NCBI GenBank assembly: GCA_018398805.1
Contig: JAGFBZ010000364.1
Location: 570,001-634,000, forward strand
Length of the DNA: 64,000 bases
Direction of reading: 5' to 3'
From: Hirundichthys speculiger
Taxonomy: Eukaryota; Chordata; Actinopteri; Beloniformes; Exocoetidae
Position numbers and translations under genes: made by a program. A model generated the notes under the pieces. The model saw only the letters and a list, made by a program, of their open reading frames with translations, was not told the origin of the DNA and ran no database searches. This document shows, in pieces, positions 12,929-44,747 of the stretch (positions are counted from its first letter, which is position 1; the number at the start of each line of letters is the position of its first letter).

Positions 12929-13761
12929 CAGGGGGGTCAGACTCATCTTCACTGAGGGCCACATCAGCATCATGGTGGCCCCTGAAGGGCCAGACTGACA
13001 GCATGAATTCAGTTTGTTTGTTTATTCGAACAGCAACACAATATAAGGTGTATAAATACAACACAACACAATGGATACATAAACCATAATAAAATGGAAT
13101 GTAACAAAGTGCAATGAAAATCAAAATAAATTAAACTACACCTTATTATATTGTTAAATAACGGTTTCTGTGTTTATTATGTATTCAGGTTTCAAATATT
13201 TAACTTATTATTATATTAAACTCAGGGTTTGTGGTTGTAAGAGTATCCATTACCTTGGTTTTAGAAGCAGAAGCGATTCTTTGTTTTTCTTGTAGGCTAA
13301 ATTTAGCGTACTTAGCTCTGTGTTTGCTGTCAAAATGCCGACGTAGATTAAACTCTTTCACGACTGACATAACGCCTCATAACACAAAAAACACACTGTT
13401 ATTTCACCTTGAGATACAAACTTATAATTGTTTTCCCATCATTCATGAAACTGTCTTCCTTGTGCATCAATTTCTCTTTTCTTGGACATGTTGGGGTTAG
13501 TTTGTAGAGGTTTTTCTTAAATCCATCAGTTCTGAAAAATCATCTTGCTCATAGCTACCATTATGCATTGTGAGTAACGACAAAATGCATGATGGGAGAT
13601 GTAGTGTATTGTCAATATGCGCTTTAAAGCGGTGTAAGCTTATTTTGAGTTTTAAAATATCGGTTTAAAATTTAAGCCAATAATGCCCGAGCTCTCGTGG
13701 GCCACATAAACTGACGTGATGGGCCACATTTGGCCCGCGGGCCTTGTGTTTGACACATGTG
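12929..13761. mobile_element. hAT non-autonomous element, family 'GTGTCAAAC', copy A
   Basis: The 833-bp element begins CAGGGGGGTCAGACTC and ends TTTGACACATGTG. It is flanked by a perfect 8-bp repeat ATCTAGAA (12921-12928 and 13762-13769). A second copy in reverse orientation is at 56816-58144. The segment at about 13016-13105 is a foreign LINE 3' end (separate entry). No transposase remains. Confidence 0.88.
13016..13105 (-). repeat. Very short LINE 3'-end fragment inside hAT copy A
   Basis: This stretch nearly matches the 3' end of the LINE at 19764-20960 (shared TTTATTCGAACA, ACACAATATAAGGTG and ATGGATACATAAACC, same orientation). It appears to be an independent, severely 5'-truncated insertion of roughly 90 bp. 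Confidence 0.6.
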
Positions 13762-13769
13762 ATCTAGAA

Positions 13770-14590
13770 CATGCAAGGACGGTGGTGGACCGAGGAACGC
13801 CGGACATTGTGGCGGTCGACAGATTCCAGGTGACGGCGGTGGTGATGGAACCGCCCCAATCGCCAAGTGACAGCAACTTCTAGAAGAAAGAGCATTAAAA
13901 AAAAAAAGAGGTAGCAGAAAAGATGTGTTTGGAACCGTCTGGAAATGTGTCTGTACTTTACGTCCACTTTGTTTACTGCTGACGAGCTTCGACCAACTCC
14001 CATTAGTCTTAGTGTAAATCCATGTCATTGTTTCCTAAAACCCTGGACCTGCAGCTTAACTGATGCGACATTAATAAGGCTCATGCAGGCTCTCAGTCAC
14101 ACCAGACCCCCCCGTTAATCTGACTGCAGGCTCGTCTGTGGAAAAGGTAGCAGCATGTGAACAGAAACTAAAGAAATAAAACCTCCAACTGGAGCAGGTG
14201 TGTGTGAAAACTGTAGATGAGGGAAATACAGACTATAATAACACATACTGCATAAACAACCAACAAACACTGAAAATACACTGAAAATAAAAGCCTGAGG
14301 GTTGGAATCGTTCATAGACTCATTTAAATAAAGTGATATGTTTTCAAAGTTAAAAATTACATTACGAACGTTTGTTAAAAAGGAAGTAAAACATCTGTTT
14401 TTTCACTACTTTTTATCAAGTCATGTATATGTTTAAAAAAAAAGTCCATTATCTTATAGGTAATATATATAAGAATGCATGTGATTATAACTCTGATTTT
14501 ATATATGCAAATTAATAAAATAAAATATATAAAATCTGTCTCCCACTGCCAGTTCATCTCTCAGACTGGTCAGACTGGTCTGTCTCGCAG
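13770..14590. other. Intergenic stretch, nothing recognised
   Basis: AT-rich DNA with no supportable gene or element. It contains the short repeated phrase GACTGGTCA near 14560-14580 just upstream of a possible exon. Confidence 0.5.
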
Positions 14591-14659
14591 ACTGGTGGCC
14601 TTGTCCCGGGCAGGACATCAGGCCAGCGCCGCAGTGCGTGATGGGAAATATGGGATCAG
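14591..14659 (+). other. Possible upstream (5'UTR) exon of klc3
   Basis: A 69-nt block is bounded by TGTCTCGCAG on the left and CAG followed by GTAAGC, a near-consensus donor, on the right. It is in the orientation of klc3 and 2.6 kb upstream of its start codon. It is open in one frame but resembles no known protein. A non-coding leader exon is the simplest reading; chance splice-like sequence is also possible. Confidence 0.25.
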
Positions 14660-15189
14660 GTAAGCTCCTCGCCTGGACAAGCGACGCAGTAAAACCTGCA
14701 CGAGGCAGGAAGTCCTGGGACGTTATCTTCACAACAAAAGCGCTTTTTCAAAACTATGTTTCACTCCCAACTTTATTAGCATGCTGTTCAGATCAGAGAT
14801 TATGCAATTAGGAATAGGTTTCAATATTTTTTTACTGTACTGCAATTATTTACTGAAGAAACTGAACATCTTGAGGTTGAAAAAAATAAAAAATACTTCA
14901 GGAAACTTTTTACTGTGAGATGAAAAAAAATCCTCACAGCACCTTGGTGTCCATGCGACTAAATAAAGAGCAGAAGATCACAAACAAATGCAAAGAGCGC
15001 CAAAATAAAGATTTAAGCACACTGTCAAGATCCTAATCTAAAAGTTAAAGTAGTAAATAACTGTTGTTATTTCAGTTTCATTTTTAAATATTGAAGTAAA
15101 GTGGGGAATAAGTCATATAAGCACTTTGAACTTAATGTTTTTAATCAGAAATGATACATTTTCTTGAGCGGGCTTTTATTTTGAAATCT

Positions 15190-15790
15190 CCCAGCGGAAG
15201 CGTCGCGTCGCCACCGGCGTCTTGACGTCGGCGGGTCCGCGACAGGAGGAGCCGACGGCCGAGAAGGCGACAGGTGAATGATTTACAGCCTGTAGCTTTC
15301 ATCCTGTCACCTGCTCAACGGTAAACAAACAAACGGCCCGTGAGCGGAAATGTCCCGCCATAAATGATCGGCTCGGCCTCTAAAAATAAAAGTATATAGT
15401 TTTTTAAAAAGAGTGGACAAAAACGGCGAAGCACGCCGCAGGAGCCTGGACTTAGCAGGTAGGCTATAAATAACTTTAATTTTGTGAAGTTGTTGCCGGT
15501 GCAGGTGTCGGTGTCCCGGTGCACGGGACGGAGTTACCGGCTGCAGATGTTTCCTGCCGGGACGCACGCGAGTCCGCGGCGTCGCGAGCGGGACACGTTT
15601 AAACGAGCGTGAAGAAGCGCTGCTCGCGGACGTGAACTGACTTGAGGCCTGCTGGGATGCGCACGGGTCAACAACAAAACACGCGGCGTGCACGCGCGCC
15701 GGGTGCGCGCCCCCGTCCATTTGTGCCCGCTGAGGCCGCCACCGGCAGCCGGACGGACCGGAGGAGACACCGGTCCGGTCTGTGTCTGGA
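15190..15790. promoter_or_regulatory. CpG-rich block, candidate promoter region
   Basis: This stretch is visibly GC-rich with many CG dinucleotides, unlike its AT-rich surroundings (for example GCGTCGCGTCGCC and CACGCGGCGTGCACGCGCGCC). It contains a 79-nt block at 15195-15273 bounded by ATCTCCCAG and by CAG followed by GTGAAT, and another possible donor at GCAGGTAGGC (about 15450). It lies upstream of the klc3 coding start, whose exon 1 is preceded by a plausible acceptor (CCCTCCAG at about 17207-17214), so a leader exon and promoter may lie here. No transcript evidence can be read from the DNA. Confidence 0.35.
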
Positions 15791-16158
15791 TCTCAGCTCC
15801 GTCATTATCAGTGATAATAATTACAGCAGCAGCTCTGGGGCTGATTGTTGTGTGACGTCATTCTGTGGTCAGTTACTGTGTCATGTTCCTCACTTTGTTG
15901 TTTCTTGTCTGTTCACTTATTATTATTGTTTTGTGCAGCTGTGGTTGTGTTATAATTCTTTACAGCTGTCTTCTGTGTCATTTCATTATTTTATTTTTTA
16001 TCTAGTTGTAAATCTCTCTGACTACTTTGACACATCTGTGTGTTTATCTGTTACTTCGGCAGTTATCTTCTGTCATCTGGTCTCAATCGATGCTCTGCAC
16101 TCTCTTCACCACTTTTCTACACTTCCTCATTGATCTCAAACATATTATTGATTACTTA

Positions 16159-16727
16159 CAGTGATCCCTCGCCAATTCGTGCTTTAAGTTCCGTTAGTTT
16201 AGTTATTCGCGGATTTTTCAGAAATATATAATATTAAAAAAAAAAATCAAGAAAAAATCGTGGAAACATCACAGGATGTTGTGCGCGTTCTCTCGCAGTG
16301 AAGAAATGTTGTGAGCCAGCCTGGCCCCTTTAAGAAGGTGGGCCTTATGGGTAATGTAGTGTGTGCGTTGTGGGACGGCAGAATGAAAACGGGGTTAGAT
16401 GAAAAGTGTAGTGAGCATCAACAGCAGCCCAGCGTGTATAGATTTACGTTCTCTGTTAACCTACAGGAGCCCAACAATACAACCTGTGTGATGTCACAAG
16501 TTCCTGCAGTGCCAGAATAAAGTTCCCGTTCCATGCAGAGAAAACCAGACTTTTTCTTTTGTTGTTGTTAGCGTGTTAGCCGCTAATTACGAGCCAAAAA
16601 TAGCAAAATACCAGCGGTTTCTTTACTACGGTTCAGAGACCAGAGGCTGTGAAGGAAACAGAAAGACCACAGTTGAGCCTTTGTCTTGTTTCGGTCCCAA
16701 TTAACCGCGAAAAAAAAGGGATCACTG
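16159..16727. mobile_element. Tigger/pogo-like non-autonomous element, copy 1
   Basis: The 569-bp element begins CAGTGATCCCTCGCC and ends AAAGGGATCACTG, with TA on both sides (16157-16158 and 16728-16729). The CAGT ends, TA target and CGCG-rich terminal text recall Tigger/pogo elements. Copies are at 35056-36431 and 57273-57937; the interior with CCCCTTTAAGAAGGTGGGCC is shared with the latter in opposite orientation. The short open frames inside are not a transposase. Confidence 0.8.
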
Positions 16728-17241
16728 TATTATTTTGGACTGTGACTGCTTTGGACTTGCACGGCTGTAGTGACACAGAGCATCTCACCGTGGCATCTCA
16801 ACTGGCCATAAAAAGAGATCTGCCTCATTTCTTAAATCAGGAGTTGTTTTTCTTTGGTGACGCTCTGAACTCTTAAATGAATAGTGTTCAGAACCTGATG
16901 CAGGTGATGAAGTTACAGCCATAAAAAGACTTCAGGCTCCTCTGATGCTCACTTCTCTCTGCCCGTCTGTTCTTAGACCAGGAGCAGGAAGTGAAAATAA
17001 CCGTATAGTTTTGAAAGTAAAGTGTTCTGACGCCTCTGAGGTGTCGGCGTTATTGTTTGTAATACAGCCTCGCCTCTCATTGTTCAGCTTCAGCAGCCGG
17101 GGGGGGGGGGGTGTTGTCTTCATCCCACTTCTGGGCTCTTCTAACCTCACCCACCAGACACACTTCAGCGCTGTTAAACTCACGTTTCCTGCTGTTCCCA
17201 GTTCAGTTTCCCTCCAGAGGAGCAACCTCAGAGCGGGAGCC

Positions 17242-23828
<6,587 letters not shown>

Positions 23829-26800
23829 GACCAGACTCCACGAGGACACCCGGACCGTTCAGGACGGGTCTTCGGTCGTAGCTCAACTAGAACCACAATC
23901 CTCCTACCAGAATGCAAATGGGAAAAGGAAATAGATCCACTGACCGTCGTGCGTCCCGCTCTACTCCACATTCAGCCATCACATCACATCCAGACTGAAA
24001 CTACTGAGCTGCAGCAGACAAACGTCCACTGATGAGCTCCACGCCGTCACGCGTGTTTGGCCCCTTTCACTCCAAAGGTGATGAGCAGCGACTGTGCAGG
24101 AGGTGGAGGAGGTGCACCACCACCTCCTCCCCCTCCCCCCTCCTCCACGGTGCATCTCCGTCACAACCCTCAGACGTAGAACAAATGTTTTTGTTGCACG
24201 CAGCAAAAACAAGCTCTTTATGTAGAAAAGGTTCTCAAATTAAATCATGCATTGGGAATTATATTTTTAAACGTTAAGATTTTATACGTTTTGCTCCGTC
24301 CACCACATCTACCAGGAGATCAGACCCAGCTGTGTGGGCGGAGCAGGGGGGGGGCATTAGACTGACCCTGAGAAAATAGATTTAGCCTGAGTTCAGTCAG
24401 ACTAACGTGTTTACATGTATGATTTTATTCGGACTAGGCGGTAGGTCCTGGACTGGAACGTGTCTATGTTGCACTGCGGCGCCGTTCACGCTCCCGCCCC
24501 AAGTCACATTTTTAGATCGTGTCCAGATGGATCTTTTCGACGCAGTCTAAACAGTCAAATCGGATCCAAACCACATGTGGAGGTGGTTTCAGAACTGAAA
24601 CCACGTGATACAAAAGACGACTGCATCCATGCTACGTCAGCATGTTGGGGGGGGGGGGGGGCAGTTCTACATTAGCTGTCTGCTCTAATCAAACAAATCC
24701 AATCAGTCAATCAGGACAATCGGAATGTGATCGGATAACCTGGAAGTCAGGTTTGGGATGGCAGCGTGAACACAGCCCAACATTTCCTATGCAATGGTTT
24801 TAAATTTTTAATTCTGTTCATTTCTGGTTTAAATATTTAAACTGCATATTTTCACCAGTTACATCCGGTGCACACTTTAAAGACATTTCTGACCACATAG
24901 GGGAGCAATCAAAAACTGATATCAGTTGTGCCGACCGCCCCTCCCCGCCCCCCTCCCCTCCCCTCATGAGCACAGTGTAGTCAGTGACAGCTCTATGTGC
25001 CACCATGTGGTCAGAAGTGGTACTGCTGCAAACATTTAATTTAAAAGAAAAAGAAGAGTAGTCATTTCTGCAGTAAATATTCTATAAAATCAACTTATTC
25101 TTAAATGATCTCTTTAAATGTGCTCATCAGATTTTCCTTTTAACGTTTGTTCACAAGGAACAAGTGAAGCTTTCCAGCTTGTGATTTAAAGGTGAAGCGT
25201 TTTGCCTTTGAACCGTGTAGATCATTTATACGTTAAAGTTTACAGTTTAGACGTCACCACTTCTGACATTCCACTTTAGGAAAATAAATAAGCCAACATG
25301 CAACTTCCCCCATCAAAAAACATTATATACACTCACCAGCTACAGAAAAGGCACATTTTTGAAGCTAGTGGTTAATGTTGCACATTATTCAGATGTGGGG
25401 AATATATTCTTAAACAAATGTTTATGGTTGTAAATCATTTGTTGTAGAAATTTCAGCATTTACTATTTGTTTTTCTTGCATTAAGCCTCCTCACATTTAG
25501 TCATTGAATAGTTTTGAGCTTTGAGGACAATCAGAGTTGCTGCTTTCAGATCAAGATCAAAGCAGTTTAACTTCTCACCAGCAAATTTGGTTTAGATGAC
25601 AAATTTAAAAAGACCAAAGAGACTCATGAAATAAGAGCTACAGTCAGGTTTTGATTGACAGCACTGCTTTACAAAAATAAATAAATACATTATTTTCATT
25701 TTATGCAACAGACAGAAACTTAGATAAAGTTTAGTGTTTAAAGGGCTGAAGGAGTTACAGTCTGTTACACGCTTCTAGAAGCAAACATGAATGTTACAAA
25801 ATGTAAAAAAAAAAACGTGTAGAAGCTGGATCGACTGGTACGTTGAATGTTTGTATTTTTTATCTGTAAATGTGAGCTGAAATAAAAGGCATCAACACAT
25901 CGACTCTCGTTGGATTGATGGAAACTCTTTCTGGTATTTCTGAACAGAAGCAATGTCTCAAAGAGAGGGAAACATGAGACACAAAGAAAAAAAGCAACAG
26001 CAGTTACGAACAAACATTTATATTTGAGCATTCAGGCTGGAAAACAGATAAACAGCTGCGTATAAAATGTAGACAGTTGAAAAAAGCAGCAGCAGTCTCG
26101 TCTGTATGACAGACACTTTCTGGAGCAACACTGAGTAACGTTTCTGTTCCTCAACACGAGCATCAGTTCTTCCACAAAGTAATTCAAGCGTTTTTGTTTT
26201 ATCATATTGTCCTTTAATGTTGGCATCACTGTCAACATCTGTCGCAGAGACCCAAAAATGTTGAGATCATCCTCTCTGGATGCTTCACTGTCCACAGGAG
26301 AAACCGACACCGCTGTTGGACCAAGATGGTCTCAGTCAGCTCTGGTTTCAGTTCCCGACCAGGAAAAAACTGGCTCCAGACAGGACCGGTCCAGATGTTG
26401 GGCCTGCCTCTGGCCAACGCTGCCCAGCGCACCGCGTTTAAAAAAAAAAAAAAAAAAAAAAAAAGAGAGAGTAAAGCACAAAATCTGCAGCTTTTACTTC
26501 CAAACGCTCTTTTTACATTCTGTCCAAAATCCAAATGTGAAGAAAAATGCATCGAGTTTGTTACTTACTTTACAGAAAGTGACTAAAAAGGAACTTTGAG
26601 CCATTTAAAAGAAACTTGTCTAAACAGCAGCCAGCTGTCCACGGGACATTTACAGATGTGGACTGCAGACGGGTCATATTAAAGCACTGAAGTGGAAGGA
26701 AAAAAAATGATTCGAGAAGATGCAAACGGTTTAAGATGTAGTTCTGCAGAAATGTAGATTATTCTAAGACGGTGTTGAAAGAGGACGACGGAGGCTTGAA

Positions 26801-27159
26801 CTCCATGTGGGAAACTGTTGTTGGTTCTTCTTTCAGTGAGGAGCAGAACAAACCAGAGACGGTTTCTGAGCGGCTTCCAAACATCTGGAGGCATCAAACG
26901 CTGCATTCAGATGCCGGTTCTGCTCGAGCCCAAAACCCTGGGCTCATAACTTTTTACAGCACAAACAGGACAAAACATCTTTTGAAAGACAGTTATTTTA
27001 GACGTAACTTAGAAAAGAAATCCCGGAGGAATGTTTCAACCGTCCTGGTGTGGTGACGCCTGCGCATGTTAAAATTCAAGTTAGAGTCCAGACCGGGTAC
27101 CGTTTTCATCCGGTAACGGCGCTGCTGCAGTGATGATGTAACGGCGCGTGTGATTAACT
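23829..27159. other. Spacer between convergent klc3 and ercc2; 3'UTRs
   Basis: This holds the 3' flank of klc3 and, on the other strand, that of ercc2. A canonical AATAAA at about 25881 (plus strand, CTGAAATAAAAGGC) followed by a GT-rich stretch could be a klc3 polyadenylation site. On the minus strand ATTAAA at 26218-26213 is a candidate for ercc2. G15 at 24647-24661 and a 24-nt A run at 26440-26463 are present. A protein-like minus-strand frame at 26032-26310 is discussed in the findings. Confidence 0.45.
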
Positions 27160-40920
<13,761 letters not shown>

Positions 40921-41732
40921 CTTCTCTGTTTGTTTAAGAGTCGCTCCTCTTCGTTATCAGACAAAGCTGTTACTTTAAAATTATCATTTGTATCTAAAGT
41001 ATGCAGGAAAAAAACAAAAACAGCAGACTAGCTGCTGCTCAGCTATGGCCACAATGCTCCTTCTTCTTCGCTGCCCGTTGGCATCGCCTGTCAAGCGATT
41101 TAGCGCCGCCAGCAGGACGAAGAGGAAATGACCGGATCACTTGAACTGACGGTCCAGATAAATCTGCAGCGATCAGGAACTCAAAACTGCCATTAACATT
41201 ATTTAAACTGTGGTTAATACCCAAATGTCACAGCGGGTACCCCTGTCACCTCGCTGCCTTTTACAGGTGGGAAATGGCGTACGGGAAGTTCTATTTTCTA
41301 AAGTCTTTGAGAGATTTAGATTCATTAGAATATTGGGAGAAGCAGGGGATCCATGACAATAACTCATGATCTCTGACTTTATAAACTCACTAATTTGCAA
41401 GAGAAAACTCACTTTACAACTTGCAATTTTGTGCCAAAAAAGTAATTAAACAACAACAACAACAAAAAAGAAATTCTTACCTTTTAAATTGGCAGATTTG
41501 TGCAAAAAAAAAAAAAAAAAAAAAAATCAATCAATAAAAAAAGAAAACAAGTAAAATTCTAACTTTATAAACCTAGACATTTGTGAGGGTTAAAAAAACG
41601 TAGATTCTGACTTTATACATTCCGATGGTGTTCTTCACAGTGAAGTAATTAGTCTATAAATAAAGACAGGTCACTTAATTTCTCCGCAAATACTTTAATT
41701 CGAGGCTGAGATTGTAGCTTGGGTTTCCTTTA

Positions 41733-41780
<48 letters not shown>

Positions 41781-43844
41781 ATGTGTGTGTGTACACACCC
41801 TGTATGTACAATTGAAGGAACCACTATCTTAACCTCGATGCAACGACATCTTAAGGCCTCGATATTCTTCACCGACAGTCTCGGTTCTTTGTAACTCACA
41901 GTCATATTGATGGAGACGTGAACCTTTCAGAGTTCTTGCTTGCTTGGTGAGCGTTGACTGCGAGAACACTGTGTTTATATCGCAGTTCCACATTAAGGAC
42001 ACTGGAGGGCAGTAAATACTCCGAAATAAAAAATGTCCATCAATGTATTTTGATGCATCACGTTTCAATTTTTTTAATTATATATAAAAAAAGAGAGAAA
42101 TCAAAGTGAAAGTATAATGGTCATTGTCTGGTTAACACTGCAGTGTTGTTTAAACAAAATTATTTAAGTTCCCTCTGAAGTGTTTAATTTTTTTTTTTTA
42201 AATAAAACAAGCAAACAGAACAAACTGAAGGTAGTGTGAATGATTCTGTATTAATTTCTAATTCACATTCAGCAAATATCTTCTCTTCATCTGTTAGGTG
42301 TCCATCTTGTGAACACTTAAAAAAAAAGATGTGTGTGTGTGTGTGTGTGTGTGGTGGTGGTGGTGGGGGGGGTGCTACTGCATATATAGAGGGGGAGAGG
42401 AGGGGGCGTGGTTTGTCCAGGGACCACTAGAAGTAGGTCATGCTTTGTGTCAAATATTAGACGTGACATCACCCAGAAATCCCTTACCCTGCCTTTAATA
42501 CACGTCTTCATTCTGTTAAAGAACGTGACTTTTTTCAGTGACATTGACAGAGCATCATTCAAAGTTTCTGTTTTTAAAATCATGTACTGCCTGTTCCTTA
42601 CTACGAAACAATTTGAAGGAAGTCTTCATTAAACAGTCTGCACTGCTGCTACAATTACAAAAACAACATTAAAACTATTAATGTTCAAGGTTTACGTTAA
42701 TATAAATATCCTGGACTGACGTCTATGCATGTCAACATCTACTTTTAATATATATTGTTTTCAACATCTTGGAGAGTATTTCAGAATATTCTTGATTTAC
42801 TGGAACTCAAGACTTTTTAAAAAATATTAAAAAAAAACTGATTTACTGTTATTTTAAAACTTTACTCTGTGTGTGAGAGAGATGAAATGTCCATTAAACA
42901 AGTTTCTTTTCATGGGAAATACTTTATTCATAGATTTACACAGGTACATATACAACATGAATGAATTTGAATGATAGGCTACTGTGATAATGCTACTGTG
43001 ATTTCATGGAGGCCGACGGCGAGCCTCAGCACAGAGTATTTTAAAAAAAGACCTGTGTCTAAAAATGATCTATAAAGCAGTTCTTTTCTTACACTTAAAG
43101 CTTTTTCATAATCAAGAATAAAACATCCTGAGTTACTTTCTGATTTGAAAAAGAAGAAGAAGAAGTTGACAGAAATCCATCAGTGAATTACAGATGCTGG
43201 TGCGGTGAAACTGTAGTGTTTAATAGAGGGACAATAAAGTCAGCAGTTCTTCACATTTGTCCCAGCGCTGAAGCATCACAGCGACTCAGAGAAGATCTTG
43301 GAAAGAACGTGGCAGGCAGCACAAAACTATCTGCAGTTAAGCTTTGTCTATAATTTTAACTGCGTTCAGTTAATGGATGCCAATGCTGTTACAAGTGACC
43401 GGCGTCTGTGCAGCTGCTGCTTTTCCCAGGTCAGTCTGGAGAGATATATTTCTGACGGCCATTTGGTTAACCATTAACAAGCAGAGAAGTCTCAGTAATA
43501 GTCAGATTAACAGGCAGCAGAATGAGGCAGAAGTGAGTCCATACAGGAAGGTAATGAACTTCCAGGCTTCGTGATGATGTGTCTGTGTGAATGAGTGTGC
43601 GGTTCAGCTCTGATGAAGGCTCTTGAGGACCAGCGTGTTGCCTTAGCTGTTGTCACGTCGAGCAGCGACGTCCCTGCACTTAATAATAGCGTCCACGTGC
43701 GTCTCTGCTCTTTCAGTCTCTCATTATCTTTAAACACAGCAGTCAAGTTCTGACGTTTTGCGTCTCACGTTCTCATTCAAATATGCTTCCCCGTGAGTTT
43801 AAAACATGTATAAAAAGTATGTGTCACATTTATCTCCTCATAGT
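40921..43844. other. Intergenic between ercc2 start and the cdc42ep-like gene 3' side
   Basis: This holds the presumed ercc2 promoter side (just above 40920) and the 3' flank of the minus-strand Cdc42 effector gene. Microsatellites: CT repeat at about 41736-41772 followed by GT repeat to about 41792, and GT/GGT at about 42331-42364. A minus-strand AATAAA at 42928-42923 is a candidate polyadenylation signal for the Cdc42 effector gene, giving a 3'UTR of about 0.92 kb. Confidence 0.5.
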
Positions 43845-44747
43845 TCACAGCTCGCAGCGGTTGTCCACACCCTTGTAGCGGTCCATGATACTGAGGACAT
43901 CCTCCAAAATGGATGGGCCCAGATCCAGGTCCAGCCCGGTCATGGAGCTGGACCGGGACACGCCGGATGAGGCTGTGGGATGGAAGGCAGCGGAGGGCGA
44001 GTCGCTGCTCTCGCTCCTCAGATCCTCGTTGCTCAGGCCGGCGTCAGAGTCCAGGCTGAGGCCCCGGCGGGCGTCCAGGGGCCCGCAGGTCTCCGACATC
44101 GAGTCCTCAGAGGAGACCTCTGAGAAGGAGCCGGAAGAAGGGACGAGGCGGCGGATGGCGGGGGAGATGGAGATGTCACGGCAGGGCTCCGATGCCAGGC
44201 GGCCCACCATGCCGTTCTCGCAGAGCGACAGCGACCGGTGCTGCTGGCCGTCCGCGTCGCCGCAGCCCTTCGCCTGCTTGTGGCTCGTCTCAGGAGGCTG
44301 CTGAGAGGGCAGAGAGGTGAAGGAGGGGTCGTCCAGGTGGAGGCGAGGCGGCTTGGGCGGAGCCTGCTCGTGGGCGATGAACACAGGCATGGAGATGGTG
44401 GTCTTCAGCATGCCGTCGGCGGAGTGCTGGTAATGGTAACCGTTGAAGGCGTAGCTGTGCACCTCCTCCTTTGGGATGTAGTCGTCGCCCGCGTGTCTCT
44501 CCATGCTGTGCGAGCGCTCGTGTCCGTTCTGGGACCGACCCAGGGACGGCAGCATGTCCATCTTCCCCTGGAGGAAACCCACGTCTCCGAACATGTCGCC
44601 CTCCCCTTCAGGCCCCACATGTGCGCTGTGACGCACCTCGCCCAGAGGGGGGCTGATCATGTCACCTGAGAGGATGTCCCGCAGCTTCAGCTTCTTTCCC
44701 TTCTTGGGAGTTGTAGTTTTCAGGTACATGGGCGTCTTTGCTGGCAT
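43845..44747 (-). CDS. Cdc42 effector (Borg) protein, CDC42EP2/3-like, 300 aa
   Basis: Borg proteins bind active Cdc42 through a CRIB motif and organise septins and actin at the cell cortex. The single coding exon starts MPAKTPMYLK, typical of CDC42EP3 (CDC42EP2 is similar). The CRIB motif is at residues 31-45 (ISPPLGEVRHSAHVG), followed by FGDVGFLQGK (53-62), a proline-rich APPKPPRLHLD block as in CDC42EP2, a Ser-rich middle, and the C-terminal LDLGPSILEDVLSIMDRY homology block. The frame extends 41 codons further upstream, but the start at 44747 is chosen because family homology begins there and a plausible acceptor (CTTTTCAG) lies just upstream, implying 5'UTR exons farther right. The CRIB phenylalanine position (usual GDFRH) is valine here. 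At 300 aa it is longer than human CDC42EP2 or EP3. The exact paralogue is not resolved. Confidence 0.92.
   Translation of the reverse strand: MPAKTPMYLKTTTPKKGKKLKLRDILSGDMISPPLGEVRHSAHVGPEGEGDMFGDVGFLQGKMDMLPSLGRSQNGHERSHSMERHAGDDYIPKEEVHSYAFNGYHYQHSADGMLKTTISMPVFIAHEQAPPKPPRLHLDDPSFTSLPSQQPPETSHKQAKGCGDADGQQHRSLSLCENGMVGRLASEPCRDISISPAIRRLVPSSGSFSEVSSEDSMSETCGPLDARRGLSLDSDAGLSNEDLRSESSDSPSAAFHPTASSGVSRSSSMTGLDLDLGPSILEDVLSIMDRYKGVDNRCEL

Noticed and set aside
43885..44669. Plus-strand frames of about 140 codons across the Borg gene
   Set aside because: Antisense shadows of a GC-rich coding exon.
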